A stretch of DNA of 64,000 bases from an uncultured Anaerolineales bacterium (GCA_937952305.1 CALFZO010000109.1:62001-126000); one strand, 5' to 3'. Positions 34,237 to 43,391 are shown, counted from the first letter of the stretch. The notes: generated from the letters alone by a model not told the origin. Numbers and translations: made by a program.

Positions 34237-36663
34237 CTATTTCTCGCGGTAGGTCACCGCCTGTGGCGAGATCCGCAGGCGCTCGGCCAGTTCCAGCGCC
34301 ACGATCGGCAGGTTGCCGGACCGTTGGCGCAGGTGGTACAGCAAGCTCTCCTGCGCGCGAGCGGGCCGGATCTCCAGGCCCAGGCGATCGGTGGCCGCGA
34401 TCAGGCGGTTGAGACGCTCGTAATGGTGGTGCTGGTTCGTGCCGTTGCTGGATTGGACGGCGGCGCGCAGCCCGTCGTCCACGGCCTGCTCCAGCAGCCG
34501 GATGGCCTCGCCGCGATCCAGCGAGATCCCGTCGCGGGCGGCCAGTTCCAGCACGCCGGCCAGGTTGGCCGCGGCCGCCTCGTCCGGCTCGTTCACAAGT
34601 TCGCGCGCGGCCTGAGCCAGCTGATGGCTGAGCGTATATTCGGCGGCCACGCGCAGTTCCGGCGGCACTGCCATGTGGGCGTCGTGCAGCGCCGCGATCG
34701 TGCCGAGATGCTGCATGTAGATCTGCTGGAACGACTGGGCCAGCCCGGTCAGCACGGCTTCGTCCAGCACCTTCATGAGCCGGCGCCGATCCGAGGGCGG
34801 CACATCCCCCAGGCCGTACACGGTGGGGCCGAGGGCCACCTTGAGCAGCCGCATCAGCGCCGAGATGCTCGTGTCGGCCGGCTGGTCGTTGAGCAGGGCG
34901 CAGACCTTGCGTCCATCCTGCGGCTCCTGGCAGTATACGACGGACGCCGCGAAGTTGTAGCCGCCCAGGTGCAGGGCGGCATAGGTCCACCCGGTCTGCT
35001 GGCCGGTGAAATCAGACGTCAGGCGCACATGGCCGCAGGCCAGGCGGTAATCGCCGACCTGGCGGACGCTGCTATCGGTCTGCTCGAGGCGGTAAGCATG
35101 GCGCCGGAAGCGCAGCGGGAACGGATCCACCAGGGCGGCGATGGCGTAGCTGGCCGCCACATGCTCGGGCCGGATAGCCACGGGCAGCACCAATTGCCGA
35201 TAGACGTCAGCGCCGGTGGGGTGGGCCGGCAGGTTGCTGGGGGCCTTGGCCAGGTCTTGCAGCAGGGCCGCGGCCAGGTCGCGCGCCTGAAAGCGGCTGG
35301 CCAGATCGATGGCGCGGGCCGCGTACTTCAGCACCTGGGCGGTCTCCAGCCCGCTGATGTCGTCGAAGAACCAGCCGCAGCTCGTGTACATGAGCTGGGC
35401 GTGGCGCTGCATCTCCAGCAGCGTCAGGGCGCGCTCGCGCTCCTCCGCCGTCAGTTTGCGGCCGGCGTGCTTGTGCAGGAACGCGTCGAGGCGCTCCGGC
35501 GTGCGGTCGGCCAGAACCTCGCCGTAGGCGTCGCGCGCGCCCCACGGGTCGTCGCCCGGCAAGGCGTCCCCTTCGCGCTCAAACAGCTCAGCCAGCGTGT
35601 CCCGCAGGCGGTCCAGCGCGGCGCGCAGCGGCGCCCGCCAGCGCTGGTGGCCGCCGGGCACCCGGCCGGTAGCGCAGCTGCAGTCCCGGCTCCAGCGGCC
35701 CAGGCCGTGGGCGCAGCTCCAGGCCGTGTTGGGCTTGACCTCCACCTCCCACTCCGGCGGCGCCAGTTCCAGGTACGTGGCGTAGTTGACGAGCTCGAAG
35801 CCGGCCGCCGGGGCCACCTGCGTGAAAGCGTAGATCAGGGTGCGTTCGGCCAGCTTCTTGTGGTGGCCGAACGTCTCGCCGTCGGTGGCGGCGTGGATCA
35901 ACTGCGCGTGCGCGCGGGCGGGGTCCACGCAGCGCCACAACCGGTCCACCAGCCGGTGGCTGCTGCTGAGGCTGTCGCCGAAGCTCAGATCGTGCGCCAG
36001 CGTGCCGTCGTAGAAGAACACGGCGATGGAACAACCGCTGGCCAGCCGGCACAGGTAGGCGCGCGAGGGGTCAACCCGGCCGTCGCTGACGTCGTGCCAG
36101 TCGCCGCCGCTCAAGCGCCGCACGCGCGCCGCCTGTGATGGCGCCAGGATGACAAAGCGCAGGCCGGCTTCAGCCAGCACGTCCAGCGTCTCGTCGTCCA
36201 CGGCCGTCTCGGCCAGCCAGAGCGCCTCGGCGTCGCGCCCAAAGTGGTAGCGGAAGTCGGCCAGCCCCCAGCGCACCTGGGTCAGCTTATCCCGCCGGTT
36301 GGCCAGCGGCAGGATCATGTGGTTGTAGACCTGGGCGATGGCGTTGCCGTGGCCCAGGCGCTGGCGGCTGAGGGCGTCGCCCTCCTGGACGCGCGCGTAC
36401 ACGTCCGGTGAGTGGCGGCGCAGCCAGAAGAGCAGGGTGGGGCCGAAGTTGAACGACAGGTAAGCGTAGTTGTTGAGGATGTCCACCACGCGCCCGTCGT
36501 CACCCAGCACGCGGGCAAAGGCGTTGGCGCGGTAGCATTCCTCATTGATGCGTTCGTTCCAATCGTGAAAGGGCGCGGCGGTCAGCTCGCGGTCGATCTC
36601 TTCTGTCCAGGGGTTTTCGCGTGGCGGTTGATAGAAATGCCCGTGCAGGGTCAGATAAGGCAT
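34237..36663 (-). CDS. GH57-family glycoside hydrolase with DUF3536
   Basis: An 808-residue protein. The N-terminal 330 residues carry GH57 hallmarks: HGHFYQPPRENPW at the very start, NEECYRAN, YAYLSFNFGPTLL and AATDGETFGHH. The remainder corresponds to the DUF3536 helical region. GH57 enzymes act on alpha-glucans (amylase, branching or glucanotransferase types). This subfamily commonly neighbours glgB, but its reaction is not settled. It has its own -10 box 6 nt before the start and no SD, suggesting a leaderless message that continues into glgB. Confidence 0.88.
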   Translation of the reverse strand: MPYLTLHGHFYQPPRENPWTEEIDRELTAAPFHDWNERINEECYRANAFARVLGDDGRVVDILNNYAYLSFNFGPTLLFWLRRHSPDVYARVQEGDALSRQRLGHGNAIAQVYNHMILPLANRRDKLTQVRWGLADFRYHFGRDAEALWLAETAVDDETLDVLAEAGLRFVILAPSQAARVRRLSGGDWHDVSDGRVDPSRAYLCRLASGCSIAVFFYDGTLAHDLSFGDSLSSSHRLVDRLWRCVDPARAHAQLIHAATDGETFGHHKKLAERTLIYAFTQVAPAAGFELVNYATYLELAPPEWEVEVKPNTAWSCAHGLGRWSRDCSCATGRVPGGHQRWRAPLRAALDRLRDTLAELFEREGDALPGDDPWGARDAYGEVLADRTPERLDAFLHKHAGRKLTAEERERALTLLEMQRHAQLMYTSCGWFFDDISGLETAQVLKYAARAIDLASRFQARDLAAALLQDLAKAPSNLPAHPTGADVYRQLVLPVAIRPEHVAASYAIAALVDPFPLRFRRHAYRLEQTDSSVRQVGDYRLACGHVRLTSDFTGQQTGWTYAALHLGGYNFAASVVYCQEPQDGRKVCALLNDQPADTSISALMRLLKVALGPTVYGLGDVPPSDRRRLMKVLDEAVLTGLAQSFQQIYMQHLGTIAALHDAHMAVPPELRVAAEYTLSHQLAQAARELVNEPDEAAAANLAGVLELAARDGISLDRGEAIRLLEQAVDDGLRAAVQSSNGTNQHHHYERLNRLIAATDRLGLEIRPARAQESLLYHLRQRSGNLPIVALELAERLRISPQAVTYREK

Positions 36664-36669
36664 GGCGCG

Positions 36670-36675
36670 ATTATA
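36670..36675 (-). promoter_or_regulatory. -10 box of the leaderless GH57 gene
   Basis: A perfect TATAAT on the minus strand ends 6 nt before the ATG, which places the transcription start at the start codon. No -35 is obvious. Confidence 0.5.
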
Positions 36676-36704
36676 CCGTGCGGCCGGCCGGCCCGCGCCG
36701 CGGT

Positions 36705-36733
36705 TTGACCAAACCTGAGCGCCGGACTACACT
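36705..36733 (+). promoter_or_regulatory. Promoter of the dhaR-like gene
   Basis: TTGACC (36705-36710) and TACACT (36728-36733) have a 17-nt spacer. The start is about 40 nt before the GTG start of the regulator, and GGGAGG (36769-36774) is a well-placed SD. Confidence 0.65.
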
Positions 36734-36779
36734 TTGACGCGTCCACGCAGTTGCGATCATCCTTCGGTGGGAGGCATCT

Positions 36780-38768
36780 GTGCCGCTCGAGACGTCCCGG
36801 CCGGATCTGGGGCACCTCACCCGTGCCTGGGAGCATTACACGCAAACGGGCGTCCCGTTGGACGGCCTCAACCCGCTGGTGGTGGCCTCCTGGCAGCGCT
36901 GCGCCCCGCGGCTGAACCCCTACGCACCGCCGAGCTGGGCGGCCCTGAATGAAAGCGTCCTGGCGCTGACCTTGCGCCAGAGCCGCCCGCTGGTCGCCAT
37001 CGCCCGGCCGATCATGGAAGACGTCTATCAGCAAATCGAAGGCGCCGGCGTCGCCCTGATCCTGGTCGACAGCACGACGTGCGTGCTGGAGGCCCTGGGC
37101 GATGGCCCGATCCTGGGGCGGCTCACCGCGTTGGGCGTGCGCCGCGGCGTCTTTCTGCACGAGAACCAGACCGGCACCATCGCGTTCTCGTCGGCGTTGC
37201 TGGACGGCGGCCCGATCCAGATCGTCGGCGCCGAGCACTTCCTGAGCTTCTTCCATGAGCTGGCCAGCGCCGCCGCCCCGGTCTTCAATCTGGAAGGCCA
37301 GGCCGTCGGCGCCATCGGGCTGCTGGCGGCCACCGGGCAATTCAACGTGTACGCGGCCGGGCTGGCGCTGGCGGCGGCTCGCGCGATCGAAAACCAGCTC
37401 CAGGCCGATCTGCTGACGGCCGAGGCGAATGCGCGGGCAACGGAGTTGAACTCCACCCTGGACGCATCGTCCGACGGCGTCGTGGTCTGGAACGCCCAGG
37501 GCCTGTTGATGCACGTCAACGTGCAGGCCGGCAAGCTCCTCAACCTGAAGCCGGCGGCCGTCATGGGGCGCCGGGTGACTGATTACGTGCGCATGCCGGA
37601 GCCGCTGCGCGCCGCGCTCGAGCGGGGCGAGGACGTCGGCGACGAGGAAGTGGGCTTCCCCCTGGCCGAGGGCGTGATGACGTGCCTGGCCAGCCTGCGC
37701 ATCGTGCGCCAACCGGACGGCACGCCCGCCAACTTCATCCTGATGCTGCGCCGGATCGAGCAGGTCCATCAACTGGTACACCGCCTGGTCGGGGCACAGG
37801 CGCGCCTGACGCTGGCCGACATGGTCGGCGAAAGCGCGGCCATGCGCCGTGTCCGGCGCCAGGCGCTGGCGGCCGCCGACGCGCGCGCCTGCGTGCTGAT
37901 CCAGGGCGAGGCCGGGACCGGCAAGAACGTGCTGGCGCGCGCCATCCACAACAGCGGCCGGCGCGCCAGCGGGCCGTTCCTGTCTATCAACTGCCGCGCT
38001 ATCCCGCGCGAGCTGGCCCTGGCCGAGTTCCTCGGCTTTGAGGCCGGGGCCTTTCACACCGGTCAGAGCGGCGGCCAGCCCAGCAAGTTCGAGCTGGCCA
38101 ACGGCGGCACGCTCTTCCTGGACGAGGTCGACGCCCTTTCGCTGGACATGCAGTCGGCGCTGCTGCGCGTGATCGAGGCCGGCGATGTTATCCGGCTGGG
38201 CGGCAAAAGCGTGATCCCCGTAGACGTGCGCCTGATCGCGTCCAGCCATGTGCCGTTGGAGGATCGCGTGGCCGACGGCAGCCTCCGGTCTGACTTGCTC
38301 TTCCGGCTGAGCTCGTTCGTGATCTTGATCTCGCCCCTGCGCGACCGGCCGGAAGACATCCCCGACTTGCTGACGCGCATGCTGGACCGGCTGTCGGCCC
38401 AGATCGGGCACGGAGTGCGCCTGTCGACGCCGGCCCAGGCGGCCCTGGAGGCCTATCCCTGGCCCGGCAACGTGCGTGAGTTGGAGTCCGTCCTGGAGCG
38501 GGCGGCCCTGCTGTGCGACGGCGAGCCGATCCGCCTCGAGCATCTGCCCACCACGGTGCGCGAGCGCCGCGCGATCGTGCCGGGCAAGGCGCTGACTGAG
38601 CCGGTGCGCAGCTTGAGCGAGGCCGAACGGGCGGCGATCCTCAACGCGGCGCGCGCCACCGGCGGCAACCTCACCCGCACGGCACAGCTCCTGGGCATCG
38701 GCCGGACCACATTGTGGCGAAAGATGCGCGAGTTTGGTCTCTCGGTCGATGATTTCTCCCTGACTTGA
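36780..38768 (+). CDS. dhaR: DhaR-like transcription activator of the glycerol/dihydroxyacetone locus
   Basis: A 662-residue bacterial enhancer-binding-type protein: GAF-like sensor (residues 20-190), PAS domain (about 222-310), AAA+ domain (about 330-560) and Fis-type HTH (HLGIGRTT region near residue 633). Walker A is GEAGTGKN and Walker B LFLDEVDAL. The sigma54-contact loop GAFTGA is altered to GAFHTG (residues 423-428), so sigma54 activation is doubtful. In E. coli, DhaR controls dhaKLM, sensing the kinase subunits. Here it sits just upstream of the glpF-dhaK-dhaL operon on the same strand, which supports the name. Palindromes in the following gap are likely binding sites. Confidence 0.85.
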   Translation: MPLETSRPDLGHLTRAWEHYTQTGVPLDGLNPLVVASWQRCAPRLNPYAPPSWAALNESVLALTLRQSRPLVAIARPIMEDVYQQIEGAGVALILVDSTTCVLEALGDGPILGRLTALGVRRGVFLHENQTGTIAFSSALLDGGPIQIVGAEHFLSFFHELASAAAPVFNLEGQAVGAIGLLAATGQFNVYAAGLALAAARAIENQLQADLLTAEANARATELNSTLDASSDGVVVWNAQGLLMHVNVQAGKLLNLKPAAVMGRRVTDYVRMPEPLRAALERGEDVGDEEVGFPLAEGVMTCLASLRIVRQPDGTPANFILMLRRIEQVHQLVHRLVGAQARLTLADMVGESAAMRRVRRQALAAADARACVLIQGEAGTGKNVLARAIHNSGRRASGPFLSINCRAIPRELALAEFLGFEAGAFHTGQSGGQPSKFELANGGTLFLDEVDALSLDMQSALLRVIEAGDVIRLGGKSVIPVDVRLIASSHVPLEDRVADGSLRSDLLFRLSSFVILISPLRDRPEDIPDLLTRMLDRLSAQIGHGVRLSTPAQAALEAYPWPGNVRELESVLERAALLCDGEPIRLEHLPTTVRERRAIVPGKALTEPVRSLSEAERAAILNAARATGGNLTRTAQLLGIGRTTLWRKMREFGLSVDDFSLT

Positions 38769-38837
38769 GGGCTGTTTCAAAATGAAATCAAGAGTACCGG
38801 AGTACTGTTTCAAAAAGAAACGGTTTTCGATTCACAT
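38769..38837 (+). promoter_or_regulatory. Palindromic activator-site cluster
   Basis: Three inverted repeats in tandem follow the dhaR stop. The first is TTTCA-AAA-TGAAA at 38775-38787, the second AGTAC-CGGA-GTACT at 38793-38806, and the third GTTTC-AAAAA-GAAAC at 38807-38821. The first and third share a TGTTTC half-site, and their centres (38781 and 38814) are 33 nt apart, about three helical turns. They lie just upstream of the predicted -35 box. Confidence 0.7.
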
Positions 38838-38866
38838 TTGACCTAATTGGATTACCCCGTTATTGT
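38838..38866 (+). promoter_or_regulatory. Sigma70-type promoter of the glycerol/DHA operon
   Basis: TTGACC (38838-38843) and TATTGT (38861-38866) have a 17-nt spacer. No sigma54 TGGCAC-N5-TTGCT element is seen. With a start near 38873, the third palindrome is centred near -59 and the first near -92. Confidence 0.65.
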
Positions 38867-39158
38867 GGTTGAGTGTTTCCGTTTGGAGACATCAACTCTC
38901 ACCAGCCGCTTGCACAGGCTGCCACGCCGGCTGGGTTCACAGGCAAAACGAGACAACTGACATAGGCCCGACCTGACACTGCCGAGCATTGCGCGGCGGG
39001 TGTGGTTTGTCGTCGCTCGCGGCAGAACGTGCAGGCTGGCCGTCTCGGATCAGGAGGTGATACAGCGCCAACCTTCTTGTGCCTCAGCTTGCGCCCGTTC
39101 TGGGCACCACGCACTTGCATACGTTTTTTACCCCACAACCTGCTCAGGAGAATGCACG
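38867..39158 (+). other. Long 5' leader of glpF
   Basis: About 285 nt separate the predicted start from the glpF ATG. It contains a 7-bp stem (38902-38908 with 38928-38934). There is also an isolated full-strength SD sequence AGGAGGTGAT (39052-39061) with no good start codon within 15 nt, and the real glpF SD AGGAG at 39147-39151. I recognise no riboswitch class. Confidence 0.45.
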
Positions 39159-39956
39159 ATGAAATCGAAAGGCTTGATGAGTGAGTTGATTGGAGAGGTC
39201 TTCGGGACCTTCATCCTCATTCTGTTGGGCGACGGTGTCGTCGCCAATGTCGGCTTGGCCCCGCGCCTGGCCGGCGGAGCCTACAACTGGAACACCATCA
39301 CGATCGGATGGTGTTTCGCGGTGATCGTCGCCGTGTTCGTGTCCGGCGGTGTCTCGGGCGCGCACCTCAATCCTGCGGTCACGCTGGGCCTGGCCTTCCG
39401 GCGCGGGTTCCCGTGGTCCAAGGTGGCCCCGTACATCGGCGCGCAGTTGGTCGGCGCGTTCCTGGGCGCTCTGGGCGTCTACCTGGTCTACATGGACGGC
39501 CTGCAGGCCGCCGGCATGCCCAACGTCTGGAGCACTGGCCCCGGCAGCGCGATGACCATGACCTTCTGGGGCGCCACCAAGGACGCCACGTCGGTCCCGT
39601 ACTCGCTGGCGATCGCGTGCGTGGCTGAGTTCTTCGGCACCCTCGTCCTGGCCTGGGGTATTGCGGCCAGCGGTGACAGCAAGAACCTCGGCCTGATGCA
39701 CAACATGGGACCTTTCCTGGTCGGCGGCACCGTGCTGGCGGTCGGCCTGTCCCTGGGCGGCCCGAGCGGCTACTCCATCAATCCGGCCCGCGACCTGGGC
39801 CCGCGCATCTTCGGTATGCTGGTGGGCACCAAGGACCTGTTCGATCCCAACTTCTACTGGCTGATCGCGCCGGTGCTCATCCCCGCCATTGCCGGCCCGA
39901 TCGGCTTCTGGGTGTACGACCTGGTCGTGGCGGCCAACCTGCCCGACAAGAAGTAA
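39159..39956 (+). CDS. glpF: Glycerol uptake facilitator (aquaglyceroporin)
   Basis: A 265-residue MIP-family channel for glycerol diffusion across the inner membrane. It has six helices and the two half-helix motifs NPAVTLG (near residue 72) and NPARDLGPR (near residue 208). The Asp in NPARD marks the glyceroporin rather than water-channel subgroup. A longer open frame reaches back to 39000, but the ATG at 39159 with AGGAGA 7 nt upstream gives the proper N-terminus. First gene of the operon; dhaK follows after 35 nt. Confidence 0.93.
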   Translation: MKSKGLMSELIGEVFGTFILILLGDGVVANVGLAPRLAGGAYNWNTITIGWCFAVIVAVFVSGGVSGAHLNPAVTLGLAFRRGFPWSKVAPYIGAQLVGAFLGALGVYLVYMDGLQAAGMPNVWSTGPGSAMTMTFWGATKDATSVPYSLAIACVAEFFGTLVLAWGIAASGDSKNLGLMHNMGPFLVGGTVLAVGLSLGGPSGYSINPARDLGPRIFGMLVGTKDLFDPNFYWLIAPVLIPAIAGPIGFWVYDLVVAANLPDKK

Positions 39957-39991
39957 CTGCCTAAACCGACGCCTGGCAGGAGGTCTCCTTC

Positions 39992-40993
39992 ATGAAAAAA
40001 CTGATCAACAAACCGGAAGACGTGGTCGTTGAAGAACTGCAGGCTATCGCCCACGCCCATGCCGACCTGGTGAAGGTCCACTACAACCCGAACTTCATCG
40101 TGCGCGCGGATGCGCCGCTGAAGGGCAAGGTGGGCGTCATCTCCGGCGGCGGCTCGGGCCACGAGCCCATGCACGGCGGCTTCGTCGGCTACGGCATGCT
40201 GGATGCCGCCTGCCCAGGCGCGGTCTTCACCTCGCCGACGCCGGACCAGATGCTGGAAGCGACCAAGGCCGTCAACGGCGGCGCCGGCGTTCTGCACATC
40301 GTCAAGAACTACACCGGCGACATCATGAACTTTGAAATGGCCGCCGACCTGGCCCGCGCCGAGGGCATCGAGGTCGAGGCCGTCGTCACCAACGACGACG
40401 TCGCGGTGCAGGACTCGCTCTACACCGCCGGACGCCGCGGCGTGGGCATCACCGTGATCGCCGAGAAGATCACGGGCGCCGCCGCCGAGCAGAAGCGCGC
40501 CCTCAAGGACGTCGCCGACATCTGCCGCAAGGTCAACGCCCAGGGCCGCACCATGGGCATGGCCCTGACCTCCTGCACCGTCCCGCACGCCGGCAAGCCG
40601 ACCTTTGACCTGCCCGAGGACGAGATGGAGATCGGCATCGGCATTCACGGCGAGCCGGGCCGCACGCGCATGAAGCTCAAGCCCGTCGCCGAGATCGTCG
40701 AGATGATGGCCAAGGCCGTCGTGGACGACCTGCCCTACAAGAGCGGCGACGAGGTCCTGGCCTTCGTCAACGGCATGGGCGGCACGCCGCTCATCGAACT
40801 GTACGTGGTCTACAACGAGCTCAACAAGTTCCTGAGCGGCCGCGGCATCAAGATCGCGCGCAACCTGATCGGCTCGTACATCACGTCGTTGGAAATGGCC
40901 GGGTGCTCCATCACCCTGCTGAAGTTGGACGACGAAATGACCAAGCTGTGGGACGCGCCCGTCAAGACGGCCGGCCTGCGCTGGGGCATGTAG
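39992..40993 (+). CDS. dhaK: PEP-dependent dihydroxyacetone kinase, DHA-binding subunit
   Basis: Binds dihydroxyacetone covalently and presents it for phosphorylation by DhaL. The 333-residue protein has GGGSGHEPMH near residue 54 and the substrate His219 in GIGIHGEPGR, matching the hemiaminal-forming histidine of DhaK. It lacks the C-terminal ATPase domain of ATP-dependent kinases, and dhaL is a separate gene. SD AGGAGGT is well placed. A large hairpin (41017-41059) separates it from dhaL. Confidence 0.95.
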   Translation: MKKLINKPEDVVVEELQAIAHAHADLVKVHYNPNFIVRADAPLKGKVGVISGGGSGHEPMHGGFVGYGMLDAACPGAVFTSPTPDQMLEATKAVNGGAGVLHIVKNYTGDIMNFEMAADLARAEGIEVEAVVTNDDVAVQDSLYTAGRRGVGITVIAEKITGAAAEQKRALKDVADICRKVNAQGRTMGMALTSCTVPHAGKPTFDLPEDEMEIGIGIHGEPGRTRMKLKPVAEIVEMMAKAVVDDLPYKSGDEVLAFVNGMGGTPLIELYVVYNELNKFLSGRGIKIARNLIGSYITSLEMAGCSITLLKLDDEMTKLWDAPVKTAGLRWGM

Positions 40994-41016
40994 TCGATCG
41001 GTCCGGGTGTGAACGT

Positions 41017-41059
41017 CGTCAGGTGGCCGCGAGGGCTTGCCCCTCCAGGCCACCTGACG
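41017..41059 (+). repeat. Intercistronic hairpin between dhaK and dhaL
   Basis: A perfect 12-bp outer stem (41017-41028 with 41048-41059) encloses a 5-bp inner stem GAGGG/CCCTC. No T-tract follows, so read-through into dhaL is expected; dhaL itself has no SD. Confidence 0.75.
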
Positions 41060-41089
41060 TCATCACCCCCTCCTCTAAAACACCTCACC

Positions 41090-41716
41090 ATGACCATCTC
41101 ACGCGACGCCGTCATCGACTGGATTAGGGCTTTCGCCGCGGCGGTAGCCGAGAATAAGGAGTACCTGACCCAGCTGGATTCCGCCATCGGCGATGCCGAC
41201 CACGGCGCCAACATGCACCGCGGCATGCAGGCGGCGCTCGAGAAGCTGCCGGGCGTGGCCGACAAGGACATCGGCACGGTGCTGAAGACCGTCGGCATGA
41301 CGCTGGTCTCGACCGTGGGCGGCGCCGGCGGACCGCTGTATGGCACGCTGTTCATGCAGATGGGCACGGCCACGGCGGGAAAACTGGAACTGACGTTGGC
41401 GGACTGGACCGCCGCCCTCCAGGCGGGCGTCAACGGCGTCGTCATGCGCGGCAAGGCCAACCTGGGCGACAAGACCATGGTCGACGCCCTCACCCCGGCC
41501 CTGAACGCGCTCAAGACCGCCACCAGCGGTCTCGGCGAGGCGCTGGTTCAGTCCGAGCGCGCCGCCGACCAGGGCAAGCGCGACACCATCCCGCTGGTGG
41601 CCCGCAAGGGCCGCGCCAGCTATCTCGGCGAGCGCAGCGCCGGCCATCAAGACCCCGGGGCCACGTCGTCGCACCTGCTGCTCAAAACAGCGCTCGACAC
41701 GTGGACCAAAGCTTAG
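41090..41716 (+). CDS. dhaL: PEP-dependent dihydroxyacetone kinase, ADP-binding subunit
   Basis: A 208-residue DhaL that holds ADP and accepts phosphate from DhaM for transfer to DHA on DhaK. The Mg/nucleotide Asp cluster IGDADHGANM near residue 32 is intact, with GGAGGPLYGT near residue 78 and the C-terminal PGATSSHLLL. No Shine-Dalgarno sequence precedes the ATG, in contrast to dhaK. It lies between two intercistronic hairpins, so expression may be set by RNA processing. Confidence 0.93.
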   Translation: MTISRDAVIDWIRAFAAAVAENKEYLTQLDSAIGDADHGANMHRGMQAALEKLPGVADKDIGTVLKTVGMTLVSTVGGAGGPLYGTLFMQMGTATAGKLELTLADWTAALQAGVNGVVMRGKANLGDKTMVDALTPALNALKTATSGLGEALVQSERAADQGKRDTIPLVARKGRASYLGERSAGHQDPGATSSHLLLKTALDTWTKA

Positions 41717-41756
41717 GGAGAGGCCGCGCCCCATCGGCCGGCCGCCCAGCCTCTCC
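41717..41756 (+). repeat. Intercistronic hairpin between dhaL and glpK1
   Basis: A perfect 8-bp stem (GGAGAGGC at 41717-41724 with GCCTCTCC at 41749-41756) with a 24-nt loop immediately after the dhaL stop; no T-tract. Confidence 0.65.
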
Positions 41757-41790
41757 TGCCCGTTTCTCGTCCTTGTGAGGAGAACCGAAG

Positions 41791-43287
41791 ATGACGAAAT
41801 ATGTAGGCGCAGTCGACCAGGGCACGACCAGCACCCGCTTCATGATCTTTGATCATGCCGGCAAGGTCGTGGGCGTCGACCAGAAAGAGCACGCGCAAAT
41901 CTATCCGAAGCCGGGTTGGGTCGAACACGACCCGATGGAAATCTGGCAGCGCACGCAGGAAGTGATCACCGGCGCTCTGCAGAAGGCCGGGATCTCGGCG
42001 CAGGATCTGGCCGCCGTGGGCGTCACCAACCAGCGCGAAACCACGGTGGTCTGGGAGAAGGCCACCGGTCAGCCGGTCTACAACGCCATCGTCTGGCAGG
42101 ACACCCGCACCGACGTCCTGTGCAACAAGCTGGCCAAGGACGGCGGCCAGGACCGCTTCCGCAAGAAAGTCGGCCTGCCGCTGGCGACCTACTTCTCCGG
42201 CCCCAAGATCCGCTGGATCCTGGACAACATCAAGGGCGCCAAGCAGCGCGCCGCCAAGGGTGAACTGCTCTTCGGCAACATCGACACCTGGGTCATCTGG
42301 AACCTGACCGGCGGCCCGAACGGCGGCGTGCACGTCACCGACGTCTCGAACGCCAGCCGCACGATGTTGATGAACCTGAAGACGCTGGACTGGGACGAAG
42401 ACATCCTCAAGATCATGGGCGTCCCGCGCGCCATGCTGCCGGCCATCCGGCCGTCCAGCGAGGTCTACGGCACGGCGACCGGCACCCTGGCCGGCATCCC
42501 CGTGGCCGGCGACCTGGGCGACCAGCAGGCCGCGCTCTTCGGCCAGACCTGCTTCAGCGTCGGCGAAGCCAAGAACACTTACGGCACCGGCTGCTTCATG
42601 CTGCTCAACACCGGCACCACGCCGGTCCAGAGCAAGAACGGCCTGCTGACCACGTTGGCGTACAAGATCGGCGCTCAGAAAGCCGTCTACGCCCTGGAAG
42701 GCTCCATCGCCATCACCGGCGCCCTGGTGCAGTGGCTGCGCGACAACCTCGGCCTGATCGCCAAGTCGGCCGATGTCGAAGCGCTGGCGAGCACGGTCGA
42801 GGACAACGGCGGCATCTACTTCGTGCCCGCTTTCTCCGGCTTGTTCGCGCCCTACTGGAAGAGTGACGCGCGCGGCGCCATCGTCGGCATGACCCGCTAC
42901 GTCAACAAAGGCCACTTTGCCCGCGCCGCCCTGGAGGCCACCGCCTTCCAGACGCGCGAGGTGCTGGACGCCATGAACAAGGACTCGGGCGTCAAGCTCA
43001 AGGCCCTCAAGGTGGACGGCGGCATGGTGTTCAACAACACCCTGATGCAGTTCCAGTCCGATGTGCTGGGCGTCCCCGTGATCCGGCCGACTGTGGCCGA
43101 GACGACGTCGCTCGGCGCCGCCTACGCCGCCGGCCTGGCCGTCGGCTACTGGAACAAGGTCGAAGACCTGCGCGTCAACTGGGGCAAAGACCACGAGTGG
43201 ACGCCGCAGATGAAGAGCCCGCAGCGCGAGAAGCTGTACGGCGGCTGGAAGAAAGCCGTCACCCGCACGTTTGACTGGGTCGAGTAG
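41791..43287 (+). CDS. glpK: Glycerol kinase 1
   Basis: Phosphorylates glycerol to sn-glycerol-3-phosphate with ATP. The 498-residue FGGY kinase has DQGTTSTRFMIFDHAGK at the N-terminus, NQRETTVVWEK and IVWQDTRTD, the glycerol-site Trp/Asp motifs, and GSIAITGALVQWLRDNL. Length is normal. SD GAGGAG is 9 nt upstream. It forms a tandem pair with a second glycerol kinase gene 104 nt downstream; bases 42274-42750 are identical to 43875-44351. The two differ in scattered residues before and after the shared block, for example GLIAKSADVE against KLFDFSKHVE. Confidence 0.95.
   Translation: MTKYVGAVDQGTTSTRFMIFDHAGKVVGVDQKEHAQIYPKPGWVEHDPMEIWQRTQEVITGALQKAGISAQDLAAVGVTNQRETTVVWEKATGQPVYNAIVWQDTRTDVLCNKLAKDGGQDRFRKKVGLPLATYFSGPKIRWILDNIKGAKQRAAKGELLFGNIDTWVIWNLTGGPNGGVHVTDVSNASRTMLMNLKTLDWDEDILKIMGVPRAMLPAIRPSSEVYGTATGTLAGIPVAGDLGDQQAALFGQTCFSVGEAKNTYGTGCFMLLNTGTTPVQSKNGLLTTLAYKIGAQKAVYALEGSIAITGALVQWLRDNLGLIAKSADVEALASTVEDNGGIYFVPAFSGLFAPYWKSDARGAIVGMTRYVNKGHFARAALEATAFQTREVLDAMNKDSGVKLKALKVDGGMVFNNTLMQFQSDVLGVPVIRPTVAETTSLGAAYAAGLAVGYWNKVEDLRVNWGKDHEWTPQMKSPQREKLYGGWKKAVTRTFDWVE
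42274..42750 (+). repeat. 477-bp block identical to part of glpK2
   Basis: This block matches 43875-44351 base for base at an offset of 1601. The flanks on both sides differ at many third-codon positions, so the identity is local and points to recent gene conversion. Confidence 0.9.
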
Positions 43288-43312
43288 TTCTCTCCGCGGC
43301 CCGGTGCTTCCG

Positions 43313-43341
43313 GGAGGGGTCGGCCCGCTGGCGGCCCCTCC
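43313..43341 (+). repeat. Intercistronic hairpin between the glpK genes
   Basis: GGAGGGG (43313-43319) pairs with CCCCTCC (43335-43341), with a short GCC/GGC inner pairing; no T-tract follows. Confidence 0.6.
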
Positions 43342-43391
43342 ACATCGCCGCGCCGCCCACCACATCCAACTCTCTGGAAAGGAACCATCCC

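Noticed and set aside
38838..38866. Sigma54 promoter for the DhaR-like activator
   Set aside because: No TGGCAC-N5-TTGCT element is present in the 390-nt gap, and the spacing suits a sigma70 promoter.
39052..39061. A full anti-SD match AGGAGGTGAT in the glpF leader, perhaps the start of a leader peptide
   Set aside because: No ATG, GTG or TTG lies at a suitable distance. The nearest TTG (39077) opens a frame that runs through the glpF start with no recognisable content.
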